Shown: piece after piece, positions 1-8,888 of the stretch
Numbering within the stretch: the stretch's first letter is position 1
Layout of the letters: each line of letters starts with the position of its first letter
Assembly (NCBI GenBank): GCA_902801375.1
Contig: CADCIB010000013.1
Coordinates: forward strand, 1 to 60,935
Origin: an uncultured Prevotellaceae bacterium
GTDB lineage: Bacteria > Bacteroidota > Bacteroidia > Bacteroidales > Bacteroidaceae
Reading direction: 5' to 3'
Length of the DNA: 60,935 nt
Position numbers and translations under genes: made by a program
The notes under the pieces: model-generated
What the model was told of the DNA's origin: nothing
Seen by the model: the letters and a program-made list of their open reading frames with translations, nothing else
Database searches by the model: none

Positions 1-1
1 G

Positions 2-634
2 GTTGGCCGTATGCGCGACCACTCGATGAGCGTGTCGGGAACAGGCACCAGCAGCAGCTTCAAGGCGATGGTCGAGGAGGTGGCTCAGCAATCAGGCGTA
101 CACGCTAGTTGTATTCCCGACGGTTATGGCCCAAGCGACCAGGCTTCGTTTGTGGCAGCCGACATCCCCGTGCTTTTCCTGACGACGGGCGGCCACATGG
201 AGTATCACACGCCAGCCGATGTGCCTTCCACGTTGAATTACGACGGCATGCAGCAGACACTCGACTTCTCGAAGCAACTCATAGCCCGTCTGGCTGCTCT
301 TTCCGAGGCACCTGACTACATCAATGTGCCCAGCACCCAGACCATGAAGCATGCCAAGTTTAAGGTCACCCTTGGACTGATGCCCGATGTCATGGGGGCC
401 AGCACGATTCCTGGTCTGCGGGCCGATATCGTGGTGGCAGGCAAGCCTGCCCATAATGCCGGCATCCGTAGCGGCGACATCATCCAAGAGATTGACGGTA
501 AGGCCGTCAACGACATCAACGAGTATATGGAACGCCTGTCGGAGCTCAAGGCCGGCACTACGATTCCCGTGAAGGTGCTTCGTGGCGAAGAGGTCATCAC
601 GTTCCAGGTTCACTTAACACCTCCTGTCAGATGA
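2..634 (+). CDS. M28-family metallopeptidase with C-terminal PDZ domain (5' truncated)
   Basis: The window begins inside this gene; the frame is open from base 2 and ends with TGA at 632-634, leaving about 210 residues. The visible part matches the end of an M28 aminopeptidase-like domain: a PSDQASF segment with a likely zinc-ligand Asp, and GGHMEYHTPADVPSTLNY, whose His is the expected last metal ligand. A PDZ domain follows in the last 90 residues (GLRADIVVAGKPAHNAGIRSGD, here named only by its central GIRSGD and EIDGKAVND signature). M28 enzymes release N-terminal amino acids from peptides, usually in the periplasm in this phylum. The stop overlaps the next start (ATGA), so the two are probably translationally coupled. 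The family call is firm; substrate is unknown. Confidence 0.85.
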   Translation, partial: VGRMRDHSMSVSGTGTSSSFKAMVEEVAQQSGVHASCIPDGYGPSDQASFVAADIPVLFLTTGGHMEYHTPADVPSTLNYDGMQQTLDFSKQLIARLAALSEAPDYINVPSTQTMKHAKFKVTLGLMPDVMGASTIPGLRADIVVAGKPAHNAGIRSGDIIQEIDGKAVNDINEYMERLSELKAGTTIPVKVLRGEEVITFQVHLTPPVR

Positions 635-1449
635 AGAAGTTCTTATATTGGTTTCTGGCCGTCGTCATCACCCTGGTGCTGAGCATCTACCAGCGCACCA
701 CGGGACCCACTTACCCTAAGAAGCTTTCCGTCGAACTGCGTGGCGAGAGCTATCAGGTGAAATTGCCCCGCAGTGGCGTACGGCAAGATGCACTCGTGAA
801 GCTTCCAATTCCCGAGGACCTGTCCCATGAGTTAGAATCTGACCAAACGCCCCCAGTGCCTATGAGCTTGCACTTCCGCCGTTTCCCGACGTCTGACGAA
901 TATACCAGCGTGGATTTCCGCTGGAAAGATGGAAAGTGGCAGGCAGCCCTGCCCGTTCAGCCCGTAGCAGGCAAACTGCAGTACTATCTCACCATCGACG
1001 GCAAGGACTATCTGAAGGACGAACCTGTCGTGATACGTTTCCGCAACGACGTGCCCGCAAGCATTCTGATTCCCCACATCCTGCTCATGTTCGGAGCCAT
1101 GCTACTGGCCGTCTATACCTTCCTGCTCGTCGTTACGGGCAAGGACTACGGCCGCTGGCTGAAGCTCACCGTGGGCTTCATGTTCGTCGGAGGCTTCATC
1201 TTCGGGCCCCTCGTCCAGCATGCCGCCTTTGGTCCTTGGTGGACGGGATTCCCCTTCGGAACCGACCTGACCGACAACAAGACGCTGCTCTCGTTCCTGT
1301 TCTTCCTGGCTGCCCTGGCCACCTTGAGGTGGAAGTACAACAAGTGGGTGGTCGGCGCGGCAGTCGTGTTCATGGTGCTGATCTTTAGTATCCCTCACAG
1401 CGTCTACGGGTCGGAGTACGACTACTCGGCCCAGGAGTTGAAAAAGTAG
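631..1449 (+). CDS. Membrane protein with N-terminal anchor, extracytoplasmic domain and four-helix C-terminus
   Basis: I do not recognise a named family. The 272-residue protein has a hydrophobic N-terminal segment (about residues 3-21), a mostly beta-like extracytoplasmic region to about residue 140, then four hydrophobic segments (about 147-168, 175-198, 222-240 and 242-262). The soluble region speaks of a small Ig-like or carbohydrate-binding-type fold (alternating hydrophobic strands ending in YLTIDGKDYLKDEP). It overlaps the peptidase gene upstream by 4 bp, so it probably forms an operon with it, and may be an accessory membrane component. Function unknown. Confidence 0.8.
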   Translation: MKKFLYWFLAVVITLVLSIYQRTTGPTYPKKLSVELRGESYQVKLPRSGVRQDALVKLPIPEDLSHELESDQTPPVPMSLHFRRFPTSDEYTSVDFRWKDGKWQAALPVQPVAGKLQYYLTIDGKDYLKDEPVVIRFRNDVPASILIPHILLMFGAMLLAVYTFLLVVTGKDYGRWLKLTVGFMFVGGFIFGPLVQHAAFGPWWTGFPFGTDLTDNKTLLSFLFFLAALATLRWKYNKWVVGAAVVFMVLIFSIPHSVYGSEYDYSAQELKK

Positions 1450-1478
1450 AATTACAACTAAACTTTATAAGCAAAAAA

Positions 1479-1967
1479 ATGAACATCAAGTATTTAGCAA
1501 TTGCAATGATTGCAGCCATGGCCACCATGCTTGGCACCAGTTCGTGCAGCAGCGACGACGATGAACCCGTGGCTCCCGTTGCCGCCCAAGTGGCAGATTC
1601 CTATTGGGGTAAAGAAGTGATCGTGGTCGACAACGAAGAGTCGTCGAACGAGACCAAGACCTACGTGATAGCCAAGGCAACCGACACATCGGTCGACATG
1701 ACCGTTCCCGAGTGGGGCATGGGCATGATGACCATCCCCTCGTTCACAGTGAAGAACATCCCCCTGGCCAAGAGCGGCAACACCATCACGGGCAAGCTTG
1801 CCTCCTACAGCGGAACCATGACGAATGCCAAGGGCGAGGAGAAAGCCTTTGTCGTGAGCAACGTCACCCTCATGTTCAGCGAAAAGACTGTCGTGGCCAC
1901 TTACTCCTTGAAATATGGCAATATGCCATTCCTCATGACAACCACCTTTAGCGGCAATCGCAAGTAG
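1479..1967 (+). CDS. Calycin-like lipoprotein
   Basis: A 162-residue protein with a lipoprotein signal: hydrophobic stretch MIAAMATMLGTSSC, with Cys23 as the likely lipidated residue, followed by an acidic SSDDDEP tether typical of surface-exposed Bacteroidota lipoproteins. The rest is a run of beta strands (AQVADSYWGKEVIVV..., then AKGEEKAFVVSNVTLMF and VVATYSLKYGNMPF) resembling the calycin-like domain that often accompanies TonB receptors in Prevotella and Bacteroides. It starts 29 bp after the preceding gene and ends 10 bp before the TonB-dependent receptor. By context it is probably the surface lipoprotein partner of that receptor. The ligand cannot be read from sequence. Confidence 0.75.
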   Translation: MNIKYLAIAMIAAMATMLGTSSCSSDDDEPVAPVAAQVADSYWGKEVIVVDNEESSNETKTYVIAKATDTSVDMTVPEWGMGMMTIPSFTVKNIPLAKSGNTITGKLASYSGTMTNAKGEEKAFVVSNVTLMFSEKTVVATYSLKYGNMPFLMTTTFSGNRK

Positions 1968-1977
1968 AAAGCAGAAG

Positions 1978-3990
1978 GTGGTGAACGTTCGGATCAAGAC
2001 CTCTATCCTGGCTGGCATGGCATTGGCTGTGCCAGTTGTCAGTGTGTCGGCGCAGGACAACATCCGCGACTCTGTCGAGCTGGAACCCGTTGTGGTGACG
2101 GCCTCTCACACCCCCAAGGCGCTGAAGGATGCCCCTGTGGTGACGAGGCTCATCACGCTCAACGACATCAGGATTGCCGATGCCACCAATATCCAGGACA
2201 TGCTCATTCAGGAGATTCCCGGGCTGGAGTTCGGATTCGCCATGAGCCAGGAGACGTCGCTCAACATGAGCGGCTTCGGTGGCAATGCCGTGCTCTTCCT
2301 CGTCGATGGTGAGCGCATGGCTGGCGAGACGATGGACAACGTCGACTACAGCCGCTTAAGCCTTGAAAACGCTGGTCGCATAGAGATTGTGAAGGGAGCC
2401 TCGTCGGCACTCTACGGCTCGAATGCCGTCGGGGGTGTCGTCAACATCATCAGCCGCGAAAACCTCGAGCCTTGGACAGCAAATGCCCATTCGCGCTACA
2501 GCACCTTCGGGCATGAATGGCGCAACGGAGCCAGTTTCTCGTTCAACAATAGGAAGTGGAACTCGCAGACGAGTTTCCAGCACACCAAGGTCGACCCCAT
2601 CGACCTGCCCAAGGCGCACACGCCCGAGGAAATTGCCATCGAGCTCATGAAGAAGGCGCAGGGACTTCCCTACGACGAGTCGGTGCTCGACGACGACTCC
2701 AACCTGAGTCGGCTCTATGGACAGAAGACCTACAACCTGAAGCAACGGCTCATTTGGCGTGCCACCGACCGGCTGACCATGACGGGCCGTGGCAGCTACT
2801 TCTTCCGCACCAGCGAGCGCGACACCCACGACTATCACTTCAACGGCTACAGCGCAGGACTCAAGGGGCGCTACACCTGGGACTACGGCCGCCATCTGGA
2901 GCTGTCCTATGCCTACGACCAGTACGACAAGGCCAACTACATGCCCGACGGCACGCGCACCCACGACCACGACTACTCCAACCGCCAGCACGTGGCCCAC
3001 GCCATCTACCACCACTCGTTCGGCAACGACATCCTCATCCTGGGAGCCGACTACATGAACGACTATCTCTCCACCTATCAGTTCCGCGACAACGCCAGCC
3101 ACTCGCAGAATAACATCGACGGCTATGCCCAGTTCGACTGGAACATCACGCCGCGGCTGAACGTCGTGGCCAGCCTGCGCTATGACCACTTCTCGGCCTC
3201 CTCGCAGAGTGCGCTCACCGAGCGGCTCGCCGTCGTCTACAAGTTCCCCTGGATGACCTTCCGCGCCAACTATGCAAGCGGCTTCCGCGCACCTACGCTC
3301 AAGGAGATGTTCATGCACTTCGACATGGGCAGCATGGGCTATATGATTATCGGTAATCCCGACCTCAAGCCTGAGAAGAGCCACAACTTCAATCTTGCCC
3401 TCGAGCGTACCAACCGCGTCCGTAGCCACGGAATTCTCGACGGGCGCTACAACTTCACGCTCGTTGGCTATTGCAACGTGTTCGACAAACGCATCACCAC
3501 CATCGATGGCGGCGACTATGAGGGCATGCCAAGTGCACTCTATTGGAACGAAGACGGCGTGACGGTGTGGGGTGTGGATGTCAGCATGGCCCATTTCTTC
3601 GACTGGGGCATGACGCTCAAGCTCAATTACTCGTGGATGCACGAGACGGGCAACGTCATCTATTCGCAATTCTCACAACCCCGTTCTCACTCGCTGACGT
3701 GGCGGGTAGGCTACAACCATCGTTTCTCGCCACACTATGCCCTCGACGCAGCTCTTTCAGGACGATGCCAGGGCAAGCCCCAGTCGGGCGACACCTCCGT
3801 TGATCATGGCTATACCATATGGAAACTGATGCTCCAGCACCACATCTGGAGAGGTCTGCATCTGAATATGGCCATTGACAACCTCTTCAACTACAAACCA
3901 AAGTCGTATTATTATTTCTCACCGCTGACGACGGGCACCTCCTTCAGCATTGGCCTCTCGGTCGATATAGATAAGATTATCAAATCTTGA
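1978..3990 (+). CDS. TonB-dependent outer-membrane receptor
   Basis: A 670-residue protein starting at GTG 1978 (GTG 1981 is an alternative; the first ATG at 2014 would cut into the signal peptide). The signal peptide ends near VSVSAQ. The plug domain is clear: ELEPVVVTASHTPKAL (TonB-box region), then IQDMLIQEIPGLEFG, VDGERMAGE and VKGASSALYGSNAVGGVVNI. A 22-strand type barrel follows, with FRAPTLKEMF and the NPDLKPEKS motif near residues 455-465, and a terminal NLFNYKPKSYYYFSPLTTG strand. There is no N-terminal carboxypeptidase-like extension, so it is a classical siderophore/heme/vitamin-type receptor rather than a SusC. It sits 10 bp after the calycin-like lipoprotein, suggesting a two-part uptake system. 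Ligand unknown. Confidence 0.92.
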   Translation: MVNVRIKTSILAGMALAVPVVSVSAQDNIRDSVELEPVVVTASHTPKALKDAPVVTRLITLNDIRIADATNIQDMLIQEIPGLEFGFAMSQETSLNMSGFGGNAVLFLVDGERMAGETMDNVDYSRLSLENAGRIEIVKGASSALYGSNAVGGVVNIISRENLEPWTANAHSRYSTFGHEWRNGASFSFNNRKWNSQTSFQHTKVDPIDLPKAHTPEEIAIELMKKAQGLPYDESVLDDDSNLSRLYGQKTYNLKQRLIWRATDRLTMTGRGSYFFRTSERDTHDYHFNGYSAGLKGRYTWDYGRHLELSYAYDQYDKANYMPDGTRTHDHDYSNRQHVAHAIYHHSFGNDILILGADYMNDYLSTYQFRDNASHSQNNIDGYAQFDWNITPRLNVVASLRYDHFSASSQSALTERLAVVYKFPWMTFRANYASGFRAPTLKEMFMHFDMGSMGYMIIGNPDLKPEKSHNFNLALERTNRVRSHGILDGRYNFTLVGYCNVFDKRITTIDGGDYEGMPSALYWNEDGVTVWGVDVSMAHFFDWGMTLKLNYSWMHETGNVIYSQFSQPRSHSLTWRVGYNHRFSPHYALDAALSGRCQGKPQSGDTSVDHGYTIWKLMLQHHIWRGLHLNMAIDNLFNYKPKSYYYFSPLTTGTSFSIGLSVDIDKIIKS

Positions 3991-4033
3991 CGCCGGTCGT
4001 CTTTGGAGGTTCTATACTGCTCTTTGAAATAAA

Positions 4034-4192
4034 ATGATTGAGCACCGCATGAATGAGTTTAGAGAAATGAGACGCAAGCTTCAGCAGCTTACCGACGAAG
4101 AGAGCATGGGAGGTCATTCACCGGCGAACCTTTCGGGTCAACTTCTATGTTATTACATTACTATATATACTATTACATCAATAAAAAGGTAG
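4034..4192 (+). pseudogene. Possible remnant of a pyridoxamine-5'-phosphate-oxidase-like gene
   Basis: A 52-codon reading frame begins MIEHRMNEFREMRRKLQQLTDEE and then becomes low-complexity and ends at TAG 4190. The segment MRRKLQQLTDEE resembles the N-terminus of flavin-binding PPOX-like proteins of Bacteroidota (MRR...QQLxxEE), after which the resemblance is lost. It could be the decayed head of such a gene or a chance short frame. It lies alone between the receptor and the PhzF-like gene. Confidence 0.28.
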
Positions 4193-4196
4193 AGTC

Positions 4197-5069
4197 GTGG
4201 TTCACCTACAAGATTATTACATCGTTGATGCTTTTACAAGCGAACCCTTTGGCGGCAACCCCGCCGGTGTGGTATTGTTGGGAAAGGACAGCCCCTTTCC
4301 CAACCATGCGTTGATGCTTCACATTGCGGCTGAACTGCGCTATTCTGAAACCGCCTTCGTGCAGCAAAACGGCGCGAATGAATTCACCGTCCGCTATTTC
4401 ACGCCACGTAGCGAGGTGGACCTCTGTGGCCACGCCACCATCGCCACCTTTGGCGTTCTGCGCCAGACGGGCATCATTGCCGATGGTGCCGTATGCATCA
4501 ACCACACCCTTGCCGGCGACTTGGCAGTTCGCATCGGGCAACAAGTGATGATGCAGATGGCCACGCCAAAACTGATAGACACTCCCGTCGATGCTGAAAG
4601 GCTGCATCGCATCATGGCTGCAGAAGCCTCATTTGTCTGGCCACAGCATCCCATTCAGATTGTCTCTACAGGCCTGCCAGACATCATCTTGCCCGTAGCC
4701 GACCTTTCCACCTTAAACGCCTTGCCCCCCGACATGGAAGCCCTCTCAGCGCTGAGCCAAGAGCTTGGTGTGGTGGGCGTCCACGCCTTTGCCTTGTCGG
4801 ACGATGGTTTCACGGCTCATGTGCGCAACTTCGCGCCCCTCTACGGGGTGCCCGAAGAGTCGGCCACAGGCACGGCCAACGCTGCCCTCACCTTCTATTT
4901 GTTCAAGCAGGGCATCATCCCAGAGTCGGCCCAATGCCGTTTTCTGCAAGGCGAAGCCATGCGTCGGCCATCCGTCGTAGATACCACCTTGCACAACGGC
5001 GCTGAAATCTTTGTGGGCGGCGAGAGTTTTATCCTCGCAAAAGGCTCCTTCAACATCACGCTGACTTAA
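4197..5069 (+). CDS. PhzF-family isomerase
   Basis: A 290-residue protein of the PhzF/diaminopimelate-epimerase fold. The N-terminal YYIVDAFTSEPFGGNPAGVV is the family signature; the acidic catalytic residue is expected in RYSETAFV (about residue 45), and EVDLCGHATIATFGVL and YGVPEESATGTANAAL complete the paired substrate-binding loops. PhzF itself isomerises trans-2,3-dihydro-3-hydroxyanthranilate, but most members, including this isolated one, have unknown substrates. The start is GTG 4197, preceded by an AAAAAGG ribosome-binding-like run. No phenazine genes are near, so a phenazine role is not supported. Confidence 0.88.
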   Translation: MVHLQDYYIVDAFTSEPFGGNPAGVVLLGKDSPFPNHALMLHIAAELRYSETAFVQQNGANEFTVRYFTPRSEVDLCGHATIATFGVLRQTGIIADGAVCINHTLAGDLAVRIGQQVMMQMATPKLIDTPVDAERLHRIMAAEASFVWPQHPIQIVSTGLPDIILPVADLSTLNALPPDMEALSALSQELGVVGVHAFALSDDGFTAHVRNFAPLYGVPEESATGTANAALTFYLFKQGIIPESAQCRFLQGEAMRRPSVVDTTLHNGAEIFVGGESFILAKGSFNITLT

Positions 5070-5092
5070 TAGAAAACAGCGATTTATAAACA

Positions 5093-5125
5093 CGATGAGG
5101 CCCCAATTCGTTTGGAGCCTCATCG
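5093..5125. terminator. Hairpin between convergent genes
   Basis: CGATGAGGC and GCCTCATCG pair perfectly (9 bp) and the stem continues through CCAA/TTTGG. It lies between the PhzF-like gene and the convergent pectin esterase, where it could act in both directions. There is no strong T tract. Confidence 0.6.
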
Positions 5126-5144
5126 ATATCTATATATCAAAACC

Positions 5145-7961
5145 TTATTTCACGATGCACTTGCGGCGGTTGCCCACCACGATGCCTTTATAGGAACGAG
5201 CCACCCGCTGCCCGTTGATGCCAAAGACGGGAGTCTGCCATACGCCATTGCCGACTTCTACTTTGTCGACGGCAGTGGCGCTGCCGCCCACGATGCGCTG
5301 CTCGCCAAAGCCACCCATCGCATTGGCTGTGCTGATGCTCAACTGGTCGCCCTCATTCATGTCCAGCGTATATTCCGTAGCATCGACAACAAGCGCCTCG
5401 AATGCGCCATTGCGGAAGATGGCATAGGCCGAGGCTCCCTCTATGGGTTCCCAAGTTAGTGTGCCGTCGGCCAGCGTTGCCACAGGCGCATCGAGCAGCA
5501 CGGTGAGCGCGTCAGGCTGCCAGTCAGCGAACACCTTGTCGAGGGCATACGCCTGCGCCTCTTCGTCGGTGAGGATGGTCTCCTGCTCGTTGGTTGTGCC
5601 GTTCAGGTTGAAAGTCACGACGTTCGATGCAGGCGACACCACATTTCCATCTTCGTCCATACTGTTGTACTCGTTGAAGTCGTCGGCCACCACGTTCATG
5701 CCCTGTGCCGTGAAGCGCGAGCTGACAATCTCGTTGGGTTGCCGCATGATGGTGTTCAGGTAGGTGAGTTTCGGTTTGAAGTCCCAGGCGCGCCCCAGGT
5801 TGAACTCTTTGGCGCCATTGTCGATGATGCAACCATTGAGCACATAGCCAAACTGCACATTGTTGGCAGTGTTGGGTGCGGCAATGGTGCTGCTGCCGTT
5901 CTTCGTCTGCGTGGCCGAACGGCTCTCGCAGACCAGCGTCACGCCGTTGAAATAGACGTCGCCACTGCCACAGAGGAAGTCCACACAGCCATGAATCTCG
6001 CCACCCTCGAAATAGAACTGGTGGTCGCTGTTGCTGTAATAGGTGTCCTGATACGACAGCAGGCGCACGTTCTTGCAGATGGTGCGGTCGCTATTGCGCT
6101 CCCACAGAGCCACGCCCACGCCTTTCGCGCCAGCGTTGTAGTAGTCGAAGTTGTTCTGCAGCGTGAGGTCCTGCATGTAGAGGTTCGTGCTCATATTGCG
6201 CAGCGTGGCGTTGGCCTGGATGCCTTCCACCGTCGGCGTGTTCCTGATGACCACCCCGTCGCGGCTCTCGCCGATGAGCGAGATGTTGTGGCCTGAGATG
6301 GTGGTCAGCACGGCATCGCCCAGGTCGTAGAGACCATCCGGAAGGAATATGTACGCGCGCGAGGCATCGGCACTACTGTTCTTTGCGCTGATGAGGTTGA
6401 GGGTGCTGAGCAGGCTGCCCGCATCGCCAGCCTTCACCTGATACCACTCGCCGTTTTGCGTGTAGGGCATCTCGCCCAGGTTCATGATGGTCAGCTCGTG
6501 CAGATACGACGTGCCATTGAAGTTGAGAGTCAGTGTGCCTGCCCCACCCGTGTATTCCAGCACTTCCGACTGTCCGTCGCTGTCGGCCTTGTCGCTGTCG
6601 AGAGAGCCCACCATGTTCCCCTCGCTGTCGGTCAGCGTGATGGCATTGCCCTTTGAATAGGCACAGAGCGACAGGATGATGTTGGCATTGCCGCCCACGA
6701 GAATCTCTATCTTGTCGCCACTGACGAAGTCCCAGCCGTGTGTGGTGTCGTGGAACTTCCCATTGCCGATGGGGTTGAACGCCTCGTGGTCCTCAGCATA
6801 GAAGTAGGGACTCTTCAGGTTGAACGTGTAGCGGGCTGTGGGGCTCATGGTCTCGATGTCGGTGGCCACGGCGAAGAGGTCCATGTCGCTGACAATCACC
6901 TCGTCGGTGGTCAGTTTCCGTCCGCCGTCGGCAGCCACAAACCATCCGCGCACCTTCTGTCCTGCGGGTGCTATGGCTTCCGTATAGTCGCAGGCAAACT
7001 CGCCGATGGTGGCGTCTTTCTCCACCTGTTGCGTCCCCATCTCCGTGCCGTCCGTATTATAATAGGTGAGGGTGAAGTCGGGCTTGAAGGTGAAAGTGGC
7101 GATGTAGCGGATGGTCATCTCGTTGGCCGTCACGGGGATGCACACCACCATATCGTCGCCATCGGGCGTGTAAGTGATGTCGCCCACCTCGCCGTTGGCA
7201 GCCGTCACATTGGTCAGCGGATTCTCCTCGCCCACCATCTCCACCGTCTTGCTCAGCTCAATGGTGGTCACGTAGTTGCCCTCATCGTCGGGGGTGAATA
7301 TGTCGCCCGCCGTGTAGGTCACGCCATTGGCTGTAAACGAGTCGAGCGACGGTTCGCCGCTGAGGTCCACCAGACCGAATATCTTCAGGTCGACCATATA
7401 CGAGTTCTGCTCCAAGTTGAAGTTCGAGAAGCGCAGCTGCACGTTGGTACGGTTCACCTCCAAGGTGTGCGTCTCGCCACTCTGCGTGCCAATCGACTGG
7501 TTGAACAACGTCACCCAGTCGTCGTCGCCGTCGCCCTTCACGGCTATCACCCATCCGCGGTTGCCACCCGTGGCGGCCTGCGTGAACTCCAGTTTGGTGA
7601 TGGAGGCCAGGGGTGAAGTCTCTGCCCACGGCTCCTCGACACTGTACTCGCCAGGATATTTGGCCGAAACCATATAGCCCGTATAGGCAGCAAACTTCGA
7701 CTGGTTGCCGGCAGGGTCGGCACCCACGCCCGTCAGCGTGAACGTCAGCGATTCCTTGCTGTACTTCGTCGTCACTTCCACCTGTTCGTTGGTGGCCGTC
7801 TTCCTGTTGATGGTAGGCCAGTCGGTGAAGTCTGTGGCATAGAGTTGCTTCTCTACGGGCGCGCCACTGCCTTCCCCCTCGTCGGCCAAGGCCATCGTCT
7901 GCGTTGCTCCCGCCACCATCAGCAGCGCGAGCATCCTTTTCATGTAGTTTCTGATTTGCAT
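5145..7961 (-). CDS. Large secreted pectin methylesterase (CE8) with T9SS-like tail
   Basis: About 938 residues from ATG 7961 (MQIRNYMKRML...); ATG 7943 is a possible alternative. The signal peptide ends near TMALADE. The first half holds beta-sandwich modules (including a region ending FTLTYYNTDGTEMG). The central part is a CE8 parallel beta-helix, with GVALWERNSD, SYQDTYYSN (catalytic Asp in QDT), CVDFLCGSGD (second catalytic Asp) and LGRAW, where the usual LGRPW has Pro changed to Ala. CE8 enzymes remove methyl esters from homogalacturonan, exposing it to lyases. A fibronectin-like module and a tail with GINGQRVARSYKGIVV plus a basic end follow, resembling a T9SS sorting domain. It has its own consensus promoter, and the product is probably exported to the cell surface. 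Confidence 0.9.
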   Translation of the reverse strand: MQIRNYMKRMLALLMVAGATQTMALADEGEGSGAPVEKQLYATDFTDWPTINRKTATNEQVEVTTKYSKESLTFTLTGVGADPAGNQSKFAAYTGYMVSAKYPGEYSVEEPWAETSPLASITKLEFTQAATGGNRGWVIAVKGDGDDDWVTLFNQSIGTQSGETHTLEVNRTNVQLRFSNFNLEQNSYMVDLKIFGLVDLSGEPSLDSFTANGVTYTAGDIFTPDDEGNYVTTIELSKTVEMVGEENPLTNVTAANGEVGDITYTPDGDDMVVCIPVTANEMTIRYIATFTFKPDFTLTYYNTDGTEMGTQQVEKDATIGEFACDYTEAIAPAGQKVRGWFVAADGGRKLTTDEVIVSDMDLFAVATDIETMSPTARYTFNLKSPYFYAEDHEAFNPIGNGKFHDTTHGWDFVSGDKIEILVGGNANIILSLCAYSKGNAITLTDSEGNMVGSLDSDKADSDGQSEVLEYTGGAGTLTLNFNGTSYLHELTIMNLGEMPYTQNGEWYQVKAGDAGSLLSTLNLISAKNSSADASRAYIFLPDGLYDLGDAVLTTISGHNISLIGESRDGVVIRNTPTVEGIQANATLRNMSTNLYMQDLTLQNNFDYYNAGAKGVGVALWERNSDRTICKNVRLLSYQDTYYSNSDHQFYFEGGEIHGCVDFLCGSGDVYFNGVTLVCESRSATQTKNGSSTIAAPNTANNVQFGYVLNGCIIDNGAKEFNLGRAWDFKPKLTYLNTIMRQPNEIVSSRFTAQGMNVVADDFNEYNSMDEDGNVVSPASNVVTFNLNGTTNEQETILTDEEAQAYALDKVFADWQPDALTVLLDAPVATLADGTLTWEPIEGASAYAIFRNGAFEALVVDATEYTLDMNEGDQLSISTANAMGGFGEQRIVGGSATAVDKVEVGNGVWQTPVFGINGQRVARSYKGIVVGNRRKCIVK

Positions 7962-8029
7962 ATTGTTTCGATTTTTAGTTGATGGATTCTCATTAGGCAA
8001 TCTCTGCGAAAACCGCATGATTCGTGATG

Positions 8030-8061
8030 CAAATTTAACGAATTATTGTCAGAACCACAAA
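8030..8061 (-). promoter_or_regulatory. Bacteroidota-type promoter for the large pectin esterase
   Basis: On the minus strand: TTTG (8058-8061), a 20-bp spacer, then TAAATTTG (8030-8037). This matches the sigma-ABfr consensus exactly. Transcription would start near 8023, about 60 nt before ATG 7961. Confidence 0.75.
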
Positions 8062-8173
8062 CAAATCAGTAGGAAAAGCGCCTACGTTCGTCACAAACGT
8101 TTACGTAAAACCATCAGCAATCCTATACAATTTGCCCCCGCGTTCTCACCTCACCCCTAACTACTACAGGCCT

Positions 8174-8300
8174 TACCCCCTCTAACTCCCCCTATAGGGG
8201 GAGGACAAGTATGTATTATCCCAACTCGAAGCAGAGGGAAAAAATTGATGGCCTAAAGGAAACCATCCTCCCCCTTGAGGGGGAGTTAGAGGGGGTAGGA
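8174..8300. repeat. Inverted pair of GC-rich interspersed repeats
   Basis: TACCCCCTCTAACTCCCCCT near 8174-8193 recurs in reverse orientation near 8278-8297, and each copy contains its own small CCCCC/GGGGG hairpin. The rest of the 8062-8353 gap shows nothing else recognisable. It belongs to the same kind of element as those at 18.45, 21.38 and 22.19 kb. Confidence 0.7.
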
Positions 8301-8353
8301 CAACTCATACAAAGCATTTCGTATATAATTACCTAAGATTTCTCAGTATAAGC

Positions 8354-8384
8354 GTTGTTAATTCAAAAAGATTTACTATCTTTG
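8354..8384 (+). promoter_or_regulatory. Promoter of first two-gene surface module
   Basis: GTTG (8354-8357), a 19-bp spacer, then TATCTTTG (8377-8384), followed by CA. The predicted start is about 18-20 nt before ATG 8409. Confidence 0.7.
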
Positions 8385-8408
8385 CACCATATATATAATG
8401 AATTAGGT

Positions 8409-8888
8409 ATGAAAAAAGCATTATTCCTTTTTGCCATCCTGCTGGCGATGCCGCTGATGGCGAATGCACAGAACAACACTAAGCAGCTCGTGGTGTGGTT
8501 GGTCAATGGCCAGAAGGTGTACCACGACCTGAGCGACCAGCCGGAAACCTCGTTCAGCGACGGCCGACTGTGGTTAGAGACCAACAAGGTGAGCGTGAGC
8601 TATCCCCTCACCGAGGTGCTGCGCTATACCTACGAGGGATTCATCGCTACGGGCATCGAGCAACAGCCGAACGAGAGTGCCGTTGCCGTGAGCAAGGATG
8701 GCTTCACGGTTACGTTCCATCACCTGAAATCCGACGCGTCGGTATGCCTGTATGCTCCCAACGGCACGTTGCTCGAGCAGCACAAGACCGACGGCGACCG
8801 TTCCCTGACCCTCTCTGTGAAGAACCGCCCTCGTGGCGTTTATATCGTGAAGTGCGGCAGTCAAACCATTAAACTGATGAGGCCATGA
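8409..8888 (+). CDS. Small secreted protein with T9SS-like C-terminus, module copy 1
   Basis: 159 residues from ATG 8409, chosen because a promoter lies just upstream and the signal peptide (KKALFLFAILLAMPLMANAQ) starts here. The mature N-terminal domain contains VVWLVNGQKVYHDLSDQPET, then WLETNKVSVSYPLTEVLRYTYEG, a motif pattern common in Prevotella surface proteins (a short hydrophobic strand ending in 'sypLtevlryt'). The C-terminus (YAPNGTLLEQHK ... RPRGVYIVKCGSQTIKL) resembles a T9SS type A sorting domain. The paralogue at 15217-15696 has exactly the same length and near-identical first 75 residues. Its stop overlaps the start of the next gene by 4 bp. Function unknown. Confidence 0.82.
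   Translation: MKKALFLFAILLAMPLMANAQNNTKQLVVWLVNGQKVYHDLSDQPETSFSDGRLWLETNKVSVSYPLTEVLRYTYEGFIATGIEQQPNESAVAVSKDGFTVTFHHLKSDASVCLYAPNGTLLEQHKTDGDRSLTLSVKNRPRGVYIVKCGSQTIKLMRP

Noticed and set aside
2356-3669. 437-codon frame opposite the TonB receptor
   Set aside because: His/Val/Glu-rich shadow frame of the type produced by GC-rich codon bias; no start context or domain.
4197-5069. Phenazine biosynthesis locus
   Set aside because: Only the PhzF-like gene is present; this family has many members outside phenazine pathways.
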